NCBI RefSeq assembly: GCF_000223215.1
Contig: NC_017243.1
Span: forward strand, 1,674,001-1,738,000
Length of the DNA: 64,000 nucleotides
Source: Brachyspira intermedia PWS/A
GTDB lineage: Bacteria; Spirochaetota; Brachyspiria; Brachyspirales; Brachyspiraceae
Reading direction: 5' to 3'
Shown here: positions 1 to 8,841 of the stretch, piece by piece
Position numbering within the stretch: position 1 is the stretch's first letter
Layout of the letters: the number at the start of each line of letters is the position of its first letter
Notes under the pieces: model-generated
Databases searched by the model: none
What the model saw: only the letters and a program-made list of their open reading frames with translations
What the model was told of the DNA's origin: nothing
Program-made: the position numbers and the translations under genes

Positions 1-2
1 AT

Positions 3-398
3 AATTTTGAATATATACCTATTCCTTTATATTTCCATAATAGAAGATATATATCAATAACTAATGATATTGATAAAAAATATATTTTTGATGATAGAAA
101 GTATTCTGTAGAAAATATATTTGATTATTTTACAAGTAATTTTCAATTAAAAGAAAAAAAAATTGAAATGAATAATTTTATTATAACCTTATATAGATTA
201 ACTTATGTTTTTATAGACATGAAGTTTTATAGAACTAAGCAAACAGATGAGGATATTGAAATACGTAATTGTCAAATACAATTATTAAAAGACTTGATAA
301 AAGATAATATAAGAGATGGGTATATAACTGAAGAAATTTTTATGGATATATGTAATAAACGTAATTTATTGCCTTTAATAGATTTATATATTAATTAA
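3..398 (+). CDS. 3' end of a protein of unknown function (5' end outside window)
   Basis: The frame is open from the first bases of the window to a TAA at 396-398, about 131 residues. The first internal ATG is at 168, but coding-like sequence continues upstream of it (aromatic and Ile-rich residues, IPLYFHNRRY near the left edge), so the gene begins outside the window. The visible part is acidic and basic mixed, with a helical C-terminus (QIQLLKDLIKDNI), and has no signal peptide or membrane segment. I do not recognise a family. It is followed by 370 bp without a gene. Confidence 0.6.
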   Translation, partial: NFEYIPIPLYFHNRRYISITNDIDKKYIFDDRKYSVENIFDYFTSNFQLKEKKIEMNNFIITLYRLTYVFIDMKFYRTKQTDEDIEIRNCQIQLLKDLIKDNIRDGYITEEIFMDICNKRNLLPLIDLYIN

Positions 399-768
399 AT
401 TGTCATAAGTAATAAGAATGTATAATATGGTTAAAAAAATTAATAAATAATGTATAAATACCAATATAATTTAAACTATGCAATAATTATAAAATAAAAA
501 TTCTGATAAGAATTATGCTAAAAAATATTAAAAAGTTATATTTTTTTAATATTATAAGTTAACATTGATATAAGATAATTTTATAGATTATTAATATTCA
601 TATTTTTAGCATAGTTCAATAATCTTGTTTGTCAACATAATAATAAAATTTATTTATAATTATTAATAATATTTTTGATAATTAATAGAAATAAAAAACT
701 TGTTATATTTATATTTTTATATTAGAATAATCAAAATTCAGTTTTATGAAATAATTGGAGCATAAATA
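399..768. other. 370-bp intergenic leader region upstream of metH
   Basis: No ORF of note. It is extremely AT-rich and holds a perfect 11-bp inverted repeat (see 514-613), a small hairpin at 500-513 (ATTCT-gata-AGAAT), and a promoter-like pair close to the gene (TTGTTA near 700 with TATATT about 17 bp downstream). The ribosome site TTGGAG lies about 9 bp before the metH ATG. I looked for conserved cobalamin or SAM riboswitch sequence blocks and saw none. Confidence 0.5.
514..613. repeat. Long-range inverted repeat upstream of metH
   Basis: TATGCTAAAAA at 514-524 is perfectly complementary to TTTTTAGCATA at 603-613. AACTATGC at 474-481 can pair with GCATAGTT at 609-616, which overlaps the same right arm, so the two pairings exclude each other. 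In such AT-rich sequence chance pairing is possible. Confidence 0.4.
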
Positions 769-3393
769 ATGAGTAATACTAAAGAGAAATTAAAAGAACT
801 TATAAAAGAAAAGTATTTGATAATAGATGGTGCTACAGGTACAGAACTTCAAAAAAAAGAAATAAAAAAAGAATTTTGGATTATAGATGGAAATAATATA
901 GAAGGTTGTAATGAAATATTAAATATAACCGCTCCAAATATAATGAAAGAAATACATATAGATTATTTGAATGCTAATGCCAATATAATAAAAACAAACA
1001 GTTTCGGAGCTATACCTTGGGTTTTAAGTGAATATGATATTGCAGATAAAGCTTATGAACTTGCTAAAAGTGCTGCATTAATAGCTAATGATGCAAGAGA
1101 AGAATATTTAAAAAATCCTAATTCAAAAGGAGATTTAAATAGAGATGTATTTATTGCTGGCAGCTTAGGACCAGGAGTAAAACTTCCAAGTTTAGGACAA
1201 ATTAGTTTTGATGAAATGTATAATGGTTATATAGAAGCTGCTAAAGGTTTAATAGACGGAGGAGTTGATATAATACTTCTTGAAACTGCACAAGATGTTT
1301 TGCAATTAAAAGCTGCAATACTAGCAGTAAATGATACAGCCAAAAAACTAAATAAAGAAATTCCAATAATGGTTTCTGTAACTATAGAAAAAGAAGGTAC
1401 TATGCTTTTAGGTACAGATATAGAAACAGCATACACTATACTTTCTAATTTGGATATATTTTCTATTGGTATGAATTGCGGTACTGGTCCAGATATGGCA
1501 ATGCGTCATATAAAGAAACTTTCAGAAATATCATGTCTTCCTATATCAATACATAGTAATGCAGGACTTCCAGAAAATAGAGGCGGAAAAGCATATTATA
1601 GTATGACTCCGGAAGAATTTGCTGATATCAATAGTAAGTTTTTTGAATTAGACGGACTTGCATTTATAGGAGGATGCTGCGGTACTACCCCACTCCATAT
1701 AAAGGCTTTGGCTGATAAAGTAAAAGGTATGAAACCTAAAAATCCTGCATTAGAAAAACAAAGACCATATATAGCCAGTTTATTTAATGTGGTAAGTATA
1801 AAACAAAATCCAGCTCCTTTGATGATTGGTGAAAGAAGTAATGCCACAGGAAGTAAAATATTTAGAGAACTTATGATTGCAGGCGATATGGACGGTATGC
1901 TTGATGTAGGTATAAAACAGGTAAAAGCAGGAAGCCATGCAATAGATGTTAATGCAGCTTGGGCTGGACGTGATGAAGTAGAAGATATTACAAAAATTAT
2001 TTCAGCTTATGTTAAACAAATTTCTTTGCCATTAGTTATTGATGCAATAAAACCTAATGTTATAGAAGCTGCTTTAAAAGTGTATGGTGGAAAACCAATA
2101 ATAAATTCTGCTAATATGGAACAGGGTGAAGAAAAATTTGATGCTATATGTTCATTAGCAAAAAGATATGGTGCATCTATTATGCTTCTTACAATAGATG
2201 AAAAATCAATGGCATTTACTTGCGAAGATAAATTAAAAATGGCTGAGAGAATGTACGACCGTGCTGTTAATGTTCATAAGATACTGCCTCATGATATAAT
2301 ATTTGACCCACTTACATTTACACTTGCAAGCGGTGATGAGAAAAGCTTTTTGGCAGGAGTTGAAACTTTAAATGCTATAAAAGAATTATCAAAAAAATAT
2401 CCTGAATGTTCTATAAGTTTGGGAGTATCAAATATATCTTTCGGACTTAAAGAAGAAGCAAGAAAGATAATGAATTCAGTATTTTTATATGAAGCTATTA
2501 ATCATGGACTTACTACTGCTATCGTTAATGTTGCTCAAATACTTCCTCTTTCAAAGATAGATGAAAAAGAAATAGAATTGGCAAGAGAATTGATTTACAA
2601 TAAAAGCAATACCAAAGAACCTTTAATAAATTATATAAATCATTTCTCTGATAAAAAAGAAAAGAAAGAATTAGCTGGTAATGAAGAAAATATAAAAAAG
2701 CCTATAAGGGAAGCTATAAGAGATGCTATGCTTGATGGTGAATGGAAAGATATGCAAAACTTACTCAATGAGGTAAAAGAAAATAGCGAAGAGTTTGGCG
2801 GAGAAAAGAAATTTGCCCAAGCTATAATTGATGAAATACTTCTTCCAACAATGGCTGATATCGGTGTGAAATTTGGAGAAGGAACTATACAGCTTCCTTT
2901 CGTTTTAGGTTCTGCCGAAGTAATGAAAAAGAGCGTTGACTTCTTATCCGAATTTTTAGAGAAGAAGAAACAAGAAAAAACAGCTAAAATAATACTTGGT
3001 ACTGTGGCAGGAGACGTGCATGATGTTGGTAAAAATTTAGTTGAAATAATCATAAAAAATAATGGATTTGAAACTGTTAATATTGGTACTAAAGTTCCTA
3101 TAGAAAAATTTTTAGAAGCATATCATGAACATAATGCAGATTGTATAGGAATGTCTGGTCTTTTAGTAAAATCTACTGAGGTGATGAAAGATAATCTTGC
3201 TTATATAAGAGAAAAAGGATTGAGAATACCTATTATATTAGGAGGAGCTGCACTTACAAAAGAGTTTGTAGAAAATGATTGTAAAAAAGTTTATGGAGAT
3301 ACGGCTAAAATATTCTACTGTAAAGACGGCTTTGATGATATATTAGCAATAAAAGAGATAATAGCTGACAGAGATAAAGAAAATAATAATTAA
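769..3393 (+). CDS. metH: Cobalamin-dependent methionine synthase, core lacking the activation domain
   Basis: Transfers the methyl group of 5-methyltetrahydrofolate to homocysteine through cob(I)alamin. Domains in order are homocysteine S-methyltransferase (about 1-320), with Cys in GMNCG (about 236) and GGCCG (about 304) as the zinc ligands; pterin-binding barrel (about 345-620, beginning near GERSNATGSK); B12 cap (about 640-735); and Rossmann B12 domain with DVHDVGKN, where His751 is the lower cobalt ligand. The 874 residues are about 350 shorter than E. coli MetH because the AdoMet-binding reactivation domain is missing. That domain is encoded by the next gene, 20 bp downstream. The start is supported by TTGGAG 9 bp upstream. 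Confidence 0.95.
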   Translation: MSNTKEKLKELIKEKYLIIDGATGTELQKKEIKKEFWIIDGNNIEGCNEILNITAPNIMKEIHIDYLNANANIIKTNSFGAIPWVLSEYDIADKAYELAKSAALIANDAREEYLKNPNSKGDLNRDVFIAGSLGPGVKLPSLGQISFDEMYNGYIEAAKGLIDGGVDIILLETAQDVLQLKAAILAVNDTAKKLNKEIPIMVSVTIEKEGTMLLGTDIETAYTILSNLDIFSIGMNCGTGPDMAMRHIKKLSEISCLPISIHSNAGLPENRGGKAYYSMTPEEFADINSKFFELDGLAFIGGCCGTTPLHIKALADKVKGMKPKNPALEKQRPYIASLFNVVSIKQNPAPLMIGERSNATGSKIFRELMIAGDMDGMLDVGIKQVKAGSHAIDVNAAWAGRDEVEDITKIISAYVKQISLPLVIDAIKPNVIEAALKVYGGKPIINSANMEQGEEKFDAICSLAKRYGASIMLLTIDEKSMAFTCEDKLKMAERMYDRAVNVHKILPHDIIFDPLTFTLASGDEKSFLAGVETLNAIKELSKKYPECSISLGVSNISFGLKEEARKIMNSVFLYEAINHGLTTAIVNVAQILPLSKIDEKEIELARELIYNKSNTKEPLINYINHFSDKKEKKELAGNEENIKKPIREAIRDAMLDGEWKDMQNLLNEVKENSEEFGGEKKFAQAIIDEILLPTMADIGVKFGEGTIQLPFVLGSAEVMKKSVDFLSEFLEKKKQEKTAKIILGTVAGDVHDVGKNLVEIIIKNNGFETVNIGTKVPIEKFLEAYHEHNADCIGMSGLLVKSTEVMKDNLAYIREKGLRIPIILGGAALTKEFVENDCKKVYGDTAKIFYCKDGFDDILAIKEIIADRDKENNN

Positions 3394-3413
3394 AAAAGGA
3401 TACTAATCTAGCA

Positions 3414-4226
3414 ATGCCAGAAATAAATCATAAAAATCATGAACATTATATAAATAAACCTCCATTTTATGGAAGAAAAGTTTTTGAGTTTAATAAAGAA
3501 ATAGAAAAAGAAGCTTTTGATATGATTAACAAAGTTAGACTTTTCAGAGCAGGTTTTGGATATTCTGCTAAAAATCAGGATATGGAAAAATACAATGAAA
3601 TGATTAAAACAAAAGTGGAACCTAAATACGAAGAAATGAAAAGTAATATTATAGAAAACAATTTAATTGAACCTGTAATGATTTATGGTTTTTATAAAAC
3701 ATTTACAGAGAATGATAAATTATATATATATAATGTTGATTTTAATACTAATGAATTAAAAGATGAAAAAATAGAAATTCCATTAGAACGTATGGAAAAT
3801 GAGCCTTATAATTCTATAGTAGATTTTTTTGATAAAGAAGAAGATACTATAGGTTTTACTTTTGTAAGCCTTGGAGAAAAGTTTCATAAGTTTTTAAAAG
3901 GCTTATATGATAATGATGAATATAAAGAGTATTATTTCTATAATGCATTGGGAACAAATATTATAGAAAACTATGTTGATATACTTCAAAGCCATATGGA
4001 TAATTTACTTAACTTAAAAAATAACGGCAAAAGAAAACATGTAGGATGCAGATATTCTTTTGGTTATAAGGCACTTACCAATATGTATGGTAACAGGATA
4101 ATATTTAATCAATTAAAACCAGAAGAATTTAATGTTACACTTACAGAAAGCTATATGATGGATCCAGAAATTAGCACCTGTGCTATAATCTCATTTTGTG
4201 AAGATTCTTATTATTTTGCTAATTAA
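3414..4226 (+). CDS. Stand-alone methionine synthase reactivation (AdoMet-binding) domain
   Basis: A 270-residue protein matching the C-terminal activation domain of MetH, which uses S-adenosylmethionine to remethylate oxidised cob(II)alamin. Diagnostic segments are YGFYKTF (about 84-90), GCRYSFGYKAL (about 204-214, the counterpart of the RxxxGYP AdoMet loop) and LTESYMMDP near the C-terminus, the counterpart of the LTES-x-MxP motif. It lies 20 bp after metH in the same direction, so the two genes probably act as one split enzyme. Split reactivation domains are known, for example in Thermotoga. Its stop codon is 1 bp from the stop of the convergent metF-like gene. Confidence 0.88.
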   Translation: MPEINHKNHEHYINKPPFYGRKVFEFNKEIEKEAFDMINKVRLFRAGFGYSAKNQDMEKYNEMIKTKVEPKYEEMKSNIIENNLIEPVMIYGFYKTFTENDKLYIYNVDFNTNELKDEKIEIPLERMENEPYNSIVDFFDKEEDTIGFTFVSLGEKFHKFLKGLYDNDEYKEYYFYNALGTNIIENYVDILQSHMDNLLNLKNNGKRKHVGCRYSFGYKALTNMYGNRIIFNQLKPEEFNVTLTESYMMDPEISTCAIISFCEDSYYFAN

Positions 4227-4227
4227 T

Positions 4228-5163
4228 TTATTTTATAGTTTTTAATAAATCAACAACAAAATCATAATTGTTCATACTCATTATATGCATTTTTTTATGT
4301 TTTTTAAGCATACTGTGAAATAAATCAGATGATAATTCAACTGCAACTTTTTTTTCTTCTTCTGGAGATTTATCACTAGCTTTTTTGAGTTTATGAAGCC
4401 AAGTTTCTGGGATATAAGCTCCGGGAAGTTTATAATATATGAAATATGCTGTTTTATAAGTGAGTATTGGAAAGAATCCTGGAACTAATACAGGCTTATT
4501 TTTTAATGGAAGTTCATCTATCCATTTTAATAATAGCTCTAACCTTTCAGCTTCATATATAGGCTGTGTAAATATTGCTTTGACTCCTGAATTGGCTTTT
4601 TTAGCAAGTCTTACTTTTAAGTTGTCATTGTTTTTTGCATAACTATTTATTACACAAAAAGGATATATATGCTTCAATGGTTCTTTAAAAGTAAACTCTC
4701 CTAAACTCTTACCTTTATTGAGGTCTTTTATTATAGCTATAAGTAATTCAGAGTTACCTTCAAATACAGATTTAGCCTGTTTTTGATTTCCGCCATTTAT
4801 AGGATCTCCTGTAACAGCGAGTATCATTCTTATATCAAAATAATTTGCACCTATCAAATCATTTTGCAAAGCTATTGAATTTTTATCTCTCATAGTTTGT
4901 GTTGCAATGAAAGGCTTATTATTATTGAGTCTTTGATGCAATTGCAATGCTGCAAGTATTGATGATATTTTTAAATTAGCAAATGGTGAATCAGTTACAA
5001 CAAATCCGTCTATATAATTTGATATATTTGAATTATTTATTTTTTCTTCTATGTATCCTAAATCATATTTAGCCTGAGGAGATATCTCTAATGTAAAAGT
5101 GTATTCATCTCTATTTTCTAATTTGGTTATAAAATTTTCTACATTACTGCTATTATTGTTCAT
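4228..5163 (-). CDS. metF: Methylenetetrahydrofolate reductase (MetF-like)
   Basis: Reduces 5,10-methylene-THF to 5-methyl-THF, the methyl donor for the adjacent MetH. The 311 residues fit an FAD-dependent MTHFR TIM barrel. TLEISPQ near the N-terminus holds Glu26, at the position of the catalytic Glu28 of E. coli MetF. ILAVTGDP (114-121) matches the LALTGD flavin/folate motif, and FTQPIYE (198-204) matches the TQ-rich strand. It is convergent with the MetH activation gene. The sequence is divergent, so a related folate-barrel role is a small possibility, but the neighbourhood supports MetF. Confidence 0.85.
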   Translation of the reverse strand: MNNNSSNVENFITKLENRDEYTFTLEISPQAKYDLGYIEEKINNSNISNYIDGFVVTDSPFANLKISSILAALQLHQRLNNNKPFIATQTMRDKNSIALQNDLIGANYFDIRMILAVTGDPINGGNQKQAKSVFEGNSELLIAIIKDLNKGKSLGEFTFKEPLKHIYPFCVINSYAKNNDNLKVRLAKKANSGVKAIFTQPIYEAERLELLLKWIDELPLKNKPVLVPGFFPILTYKTAYFIYYKLPGAYIPETWLHKLKKASDKSPEEEKKVAVELSSDLFHSMLKKHKKMHIMSMNNYDFVVDLLKTIK

Positions 5164-5289
5164 ACTATATATCCTAAATATTATGTTAATATCCTACTAA
5201 AAAAACAAAAAAAGTCAAATAAAAAATCATATTGAAGTTATATAAAAAAGTTATATACTACTTAAAGTTATAATTTTTCAGGATATATT

Positions 5290-6681
5290 ATGAATGTAAG
5301 TGAAGATGCCACATTAAAAGAAACCGAAAGACAAATAAGAAAATATAAGGAATTAACAGAATCAAAAATAGAATTTCTAGTTATAAAAATGGGTATACCT
5401 ACAATTATAAGTATGCTTACAACTTCATTTTACAATATGGCAGATACATTTTTTGTAAGTAAAATAAATACTCAATCCACTGCAGCAGTAGGAATAGTAT
5501 TTTCAATGATGGCTATAATACAGGCTATAGGATTCTTTTTTGGACATGGTTCAGGTAATTATATATCAATTAAACTCGGAGCAAAAGAAACAGAAGAAGC
5601 CTCAAAAATGGCTGCTACTGGATTTTTATCGGCAATGATAGTAGGATTTATTATATTGATATTAGGAATAACATTTATTAAGCCTCTGGCACATGTACTT
5701 GGTTCAACAGAAACAATACTTCCATACTCTATAAGTTATATGAAATATATTTTGATAGGTGCCCCATATATGACAGCCTCTCTAGTTCTTAATAACCAAT
5801 TAAGACTTCAGGGAAATGCTTTATTTGCCATGATAGGCTTGATAACAGGGGCAATTTTAAATATAATATTAGACCCAATTTTGATATTTCATTTTTCTAT
5901 GGGTGTAAAAGGTGCTGCTATAGGTACAATAATAAGTCAATTTGTAGGATTTTGTATACTTTTAATAGGAACTAATGTATGGGGAACTTTACCTATAAAA
6001 TTAAAAGATTTCTCGCCTAGCATTCAAAAATATAAAGCTATAATAGTAGGAGGACTTCCTAGTCTTTGCAGACAAAGTATATCCAGTTTTTCTACAGCAT
6101 TTTTAAATACCGCTTCTGCCCCATTTGGAGATGCAGCAATAGCGGCTATGTCTATAGTTAATAGAGTGGCTATGTTTGCCAATTCTGCAATAATAGGATT
6201 CGGACAAGGTTTTCAGCCTGTATGCGGATTTAATTATGGTGCTAAGAAATATGACAGAGTTATAAAAGCTTTCTTCTTTTGTGTTAAAGTATCTACATTT
6301 ATATTAATTATGCTTTCTATCTTTATATTTATTAATTCATCACAAATTGTGCATTTATTTAATGATAAAGACGAAGCGTTATTATCTGTTGCATATAATG
6401 CATTACATTATCAGGCATTAAGTTTGCCTTTATGGGGATTTATAACATTATCCAGCATGATGCTTCAAACTACTAGAAAAACTATAAGAGCTTCCATTTT
6501 GGCAGTTGCAAAACAAGGAATATTCTTTATACCAATAATATACATACTTCCTAAAATATTCGGCATAACAGGTATAGAAATAGCTCAGCCTTTTTCTGAT
6601 TTTCTTACCTTTTTACTCTCTATACCGCTTGGATATAGTATGATAAAAGAAATGAAATCTGAGTTACGAAAAACAATTTAA
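5290..6681 (+). CDS. MATE family multidrug/Na+ efflux transporter
   Basis: A 463-residue integral membrane protein with about 12 hydrophobic segments and the two-fold internal repeat of the MATE/DinF family. Family signals are a first helix with MGIPTIISMLTTSFYNMADTF, a repeat in the second half at VGGLPSLCRQSISSF, and the loop GFGQGFQPVCGFNYGAKKYDR (about 305-325), which is typical of MATE exporters. It would export cationic drugs or metabolites using a sodium or proton gradient. It is a single gene with its own upstream region and the substrate cannot be read from sequence. Confidence 0.9.
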   Translation: MNVSEDATLKETERQIRKYKELTESKIEFLVIKMGIPTIISMLTTSFYNMADTFFVSKINTQSTAAVGIVFSMMAIIQAIGFFFGHGSGNYISIKLGAKETEEASKMAATGFLSAMIVGFIILILGITFIKPLAHVLGSTETILPYSISYMKYILIGAPYMTASLVLNNQLRLQGNALFAMIGLITGAILNIILDPILIFHFSMGVKGAAIGTIISQFVGFCILLIGTNVWGTLPIKLKDFSPSIQKYKAIIVGGLPSLCRQSISSFSTAFLNTASAPFGDAAIAAMSIVNRVAMFANSAIIGFGQGFQPVCGFNYGAKKYDRVIKAFFFCVKVSTFILIMLSIFIFINSSQIVHLFNDKDEALLSVAYNALHYQALSLPLWGFITLSSMMLQTTRKTIRASILAVAKQGIFFIPIIYILPKIFGITGIEIAQPFSDFLTFLLSIPLGYSMIKEMKSELRKTI

Positions 6682-6741
6682 CATAATATATTTATTAAAT
6701 TAATGCTTGCAGTTTTCTATTATAAGTATATAATGTAGACT

Positions 6742-7284
6742 ATGGAAATAAAAGATTCTACAAGAAGTGCCTTGGTTAGAAAAGGTAATGAACTTTTTAA
6801 CCAGAAAGATATAGAAGGTGCTTATAGATGCTATCTTACGGCTTCCTACTATGGTGGCATAGAAAAAGTTGCAGATTATTATAATTTTGAAAAGAAAAAT
6901 ATAATAAAAGCTATGCAGCTTTATAAATTTATTATGAAAGAAGATTCTAATCTCGGAGGAAATGTAAGAGCTAAACAAAAGCTAGATAAATTGGCAGAAT
7001 CTGTGGTTAAAGTGCTTAGAAAATGGCTTAAAGAAGATGAAACTTTCAATAAAGATAATGAAAATGATAAATTGGAATTAAATAGTAAAAATGCAATTCT
7101 TCCAAACAATTATAAAAAAAATAGTTTAGAAGATATTTTAAAAGCAAAAGAAAAAATAGATTCTAAAAATAATGATTTACAAGTTAATGATAAAACTGTA
7201 AATTCAGATTTCTATTCTAAAAATATTAATATAAAAAAGCCTGTATTTGAACAAATATATACAAATAAACAAAATAAAAAATAA
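6742..7284 (+). CDS. Conserved hypothetical protein with TPR-like N-terminus
   Basis: A 180-residue soluble protein. Residues about 8-60 look like one or two helix-turn-helix repeats of the TPR/Sel1 kind (GNELFNQKDIEGAYRCY, then KAMQLYKFIM). The second half is Lys/Asn-rich, low complexity and probably disordered. It begins 60 bp after the MATE gene and ends 21 bp before the GlmU-like gene, so it is probably the first gene of that operon. No enzymatic motif is visible. A protein-interaction role is inferred only from the repeats. Confidence 0.65.
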   Translation: MEIKDSTRSALVRKGNELFNQKDIEGAYRCYLTASYYGGIEKVADYYNFEKKNIIKAMQLYKFIMKEDSNLGGNVRAKQKLDKLAESVVKVLRKWLKEDETFNKDNENDKLELNSKNAILPNNYKKNSLEDILKAKEKIDSKNNDLQVNDKTVNSDFYSKNINIKKPVFEQIYTNKQNKK

Positions 7285-7305
7285 ACATATAATTAGGAGT
7301 TACCT

Positions 7306-8841
7306 ATGGAAAAAAATGTAGTTGAAATCGAGAATGCTCTTGCATCATTATCATCTAAGTTTTCAAAAAATGATACATTGGTGATAATCTTAGCTGCTGG
7401 TCATGGTAAAAGAATTAGAAGTTCTACATCTAAAATGCTTCACACTATATGGGGAGTTCCTAGTATTGAAAGGGTTAGACTTGCAGTAAAAAATGGTATG
7501 CCTAAAAGCAATATAACAATAGTTGTTGGAATAAAAGCTCTTGATGTTGCTAATGCAGTTGGAAAGCAGGCTAACACTAATTTTGCTTATCAGGAAGAAC
7601 AAAGAGGTACAGGTCATGCTGTAAAAGTTGGACTTGATAAGAGTGATTTAAAAAATATAAAATATTGTTATGTAATATATGCTGATATGGGTCTTATTGA
7701 CTCTGAAACTATGAAAGAGTTTCATGAGGAATTTTTGAAATCTAAAACTGATATGATAGTTATGACTGCTATGTATGATGGTCCTAAAGGAAGTAACTAT
7801 TATGGAAGAATACTAAGAAGCAGAGGTCTTACTTGCGATGGCAAAAAAAGCAAATACAGACAAGGCTCTCAAGGTAATGTTATAGGAGTTATTGAGTATA
7901 AAGACATACTTGCTATGCCAGATGATAAAAAACTATTTAAAGTTTATAAAGATGAAAAATTCTCCTATGAAAAAGATGAATTATTAGACAATTTTAATGA
8001 GTATGTTGCTGGTATATATGGTTTTAAAATGAAGCCTTTAGAAGAGCTTATACAAAAATTAGAGTCTAATAATGCACAAAATGAATTATATCTAACAGAT
8101 TTGATAGAAATTTTTATTAATAATAATTTATCAATATCTACTTATATGCCTAAAGATAGCAGAGTTGTTTTGGGATTCAATGATAAAACAGTTCTTAAAG
8201 AGATGGAATCTATAGCCAGATCTAATGTTTATAATAAACTTAAGAACATAATCACTATATATGATGGAGAAGATTTCTTCATTGATGATTCTGTCGTTGA
8301 GCAGATATTAGAAATAGATAAAGATGAAAAGCCTTTGGATATATATATAGGAAAAGGTGCTTATATAGGTAAAGGTGTCAAAGTTAATTATGGAGTTACA
8401 ATATCACATGGTGCTAAAATAGAAGGTAATGTATATCTTGGCGAGCATGCATATATAGGAGATAATGTGCTGCTTTCTTGCTTGGAGAATCAGAAACTTA
8501 TATTAGATGATAATGTTAAGATATATTCTGGAAATCAGATTAAAGGTAATGTATATATAGGAAAGAATACTACTTTAGAAAGAGGTGTTAATGTTACAGG
8601 AAGCGATAATCACCCTGTTAATATTGGATCTAATGTACTTATTAAAGGAGTAAGCTATTTATATGGCTCTATTGTTGATGATAATGCCTATATAGAACAT
8701 TGTATATTCTATTATTCTCATATAAAAGCATTACTTGATGATAAAGGCAATGTGATAAAATGCAGATTCATAAGACCTAAAGAAGAAGGTGTTGAAGCTG
8801 TAAGCAAAATAGAAGATGCTAAAAAATCTAAAAAGAAATAG
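7306..8841 (+). CDS. glmU: GlmU-like UDP-N-acetylhexosamine pyrophosphorylase with left-handed beta-helix domain
   Basis: The N-terminal half is a sugar-nucleotide nucleotidyltransferase. LAAGHGKRIRS (about 28-38) is the GxGxRM loop, followed by SKMLHTIWG, EEQRGTGHAV (uridine site) and YADMG (metal site). From about residue 345 hexapeptide repeats form a left-handed beta-helix. The C-terminal acetyltransferase signature of bona fide GlmU (the NYDGxxKxxT stretch) is not visible, and the protein ends in a Lys-rich tail instead. It may therefore be a pyrophosphorylase only, or a divergent GlmU feeding peptidoglycan and lipooligosaccharide synthesis. AGGAG precedes the ATG by 8 bp. The next gene overlaps its end by 26 bp. 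Confidence 0.8.
   Translation: MEKNVVEIENALASLSSKFSKNDTLVIILAAGHGKRIRSSTSKMLHTIWGVPSIERVRLAVKNGMPKSNITIVVGIKALDVANAVGKQANTNFAYQEEQRGTGHAVKVGLDKSDLKNIKYCYVIYADMGLIDSETMKEFHEEFLKSKTDMIVMTAMYDGPKGSNYYGRILRSRGLTCDGKKSKYRQGSQGNVIGVIEYKDILAMPDDKKLFKVYKDEKFSYEKDELLDNFNEYVAGIYGFKMKPLEELIQKLESNNAQNELYLTDLIEIFINNNLSISTYMPKDSRVVLGFNDKTVLKEMESIARSNVYNKLKNIITIYDGEDFFIDDSVVEQILEIDKDEKPLDIYIGKGAYIGKGVKVNYGVTISHGAKIEGNVYLGEHAYIGDNVLLSCLENQKLILDDNVKIYSGNQIKGNVYIGKNTTLERGVNVTGSDNHPVNIGSNVLIKGVSYLYGSIVDDNAYIEHCIFYYSHIKALLDDKGNVIKCRFIRPKEEGVEAVSKIEDAKKSKKK

Noticed and set aside
399-768. Cobalamin or SAM riboswitch upstream of metH
   Set aside because: I could not find the conserved sequence blocks (such as the B12-box); the leader is nearly all A and T.
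2640-3053. Long minus-strand ORF opposite the MetH C-terminal region
   Set aside because: Ser/Phe/Ile-rich shadow of a well-supported gene on the other strand, with no ribosome site or family signal.
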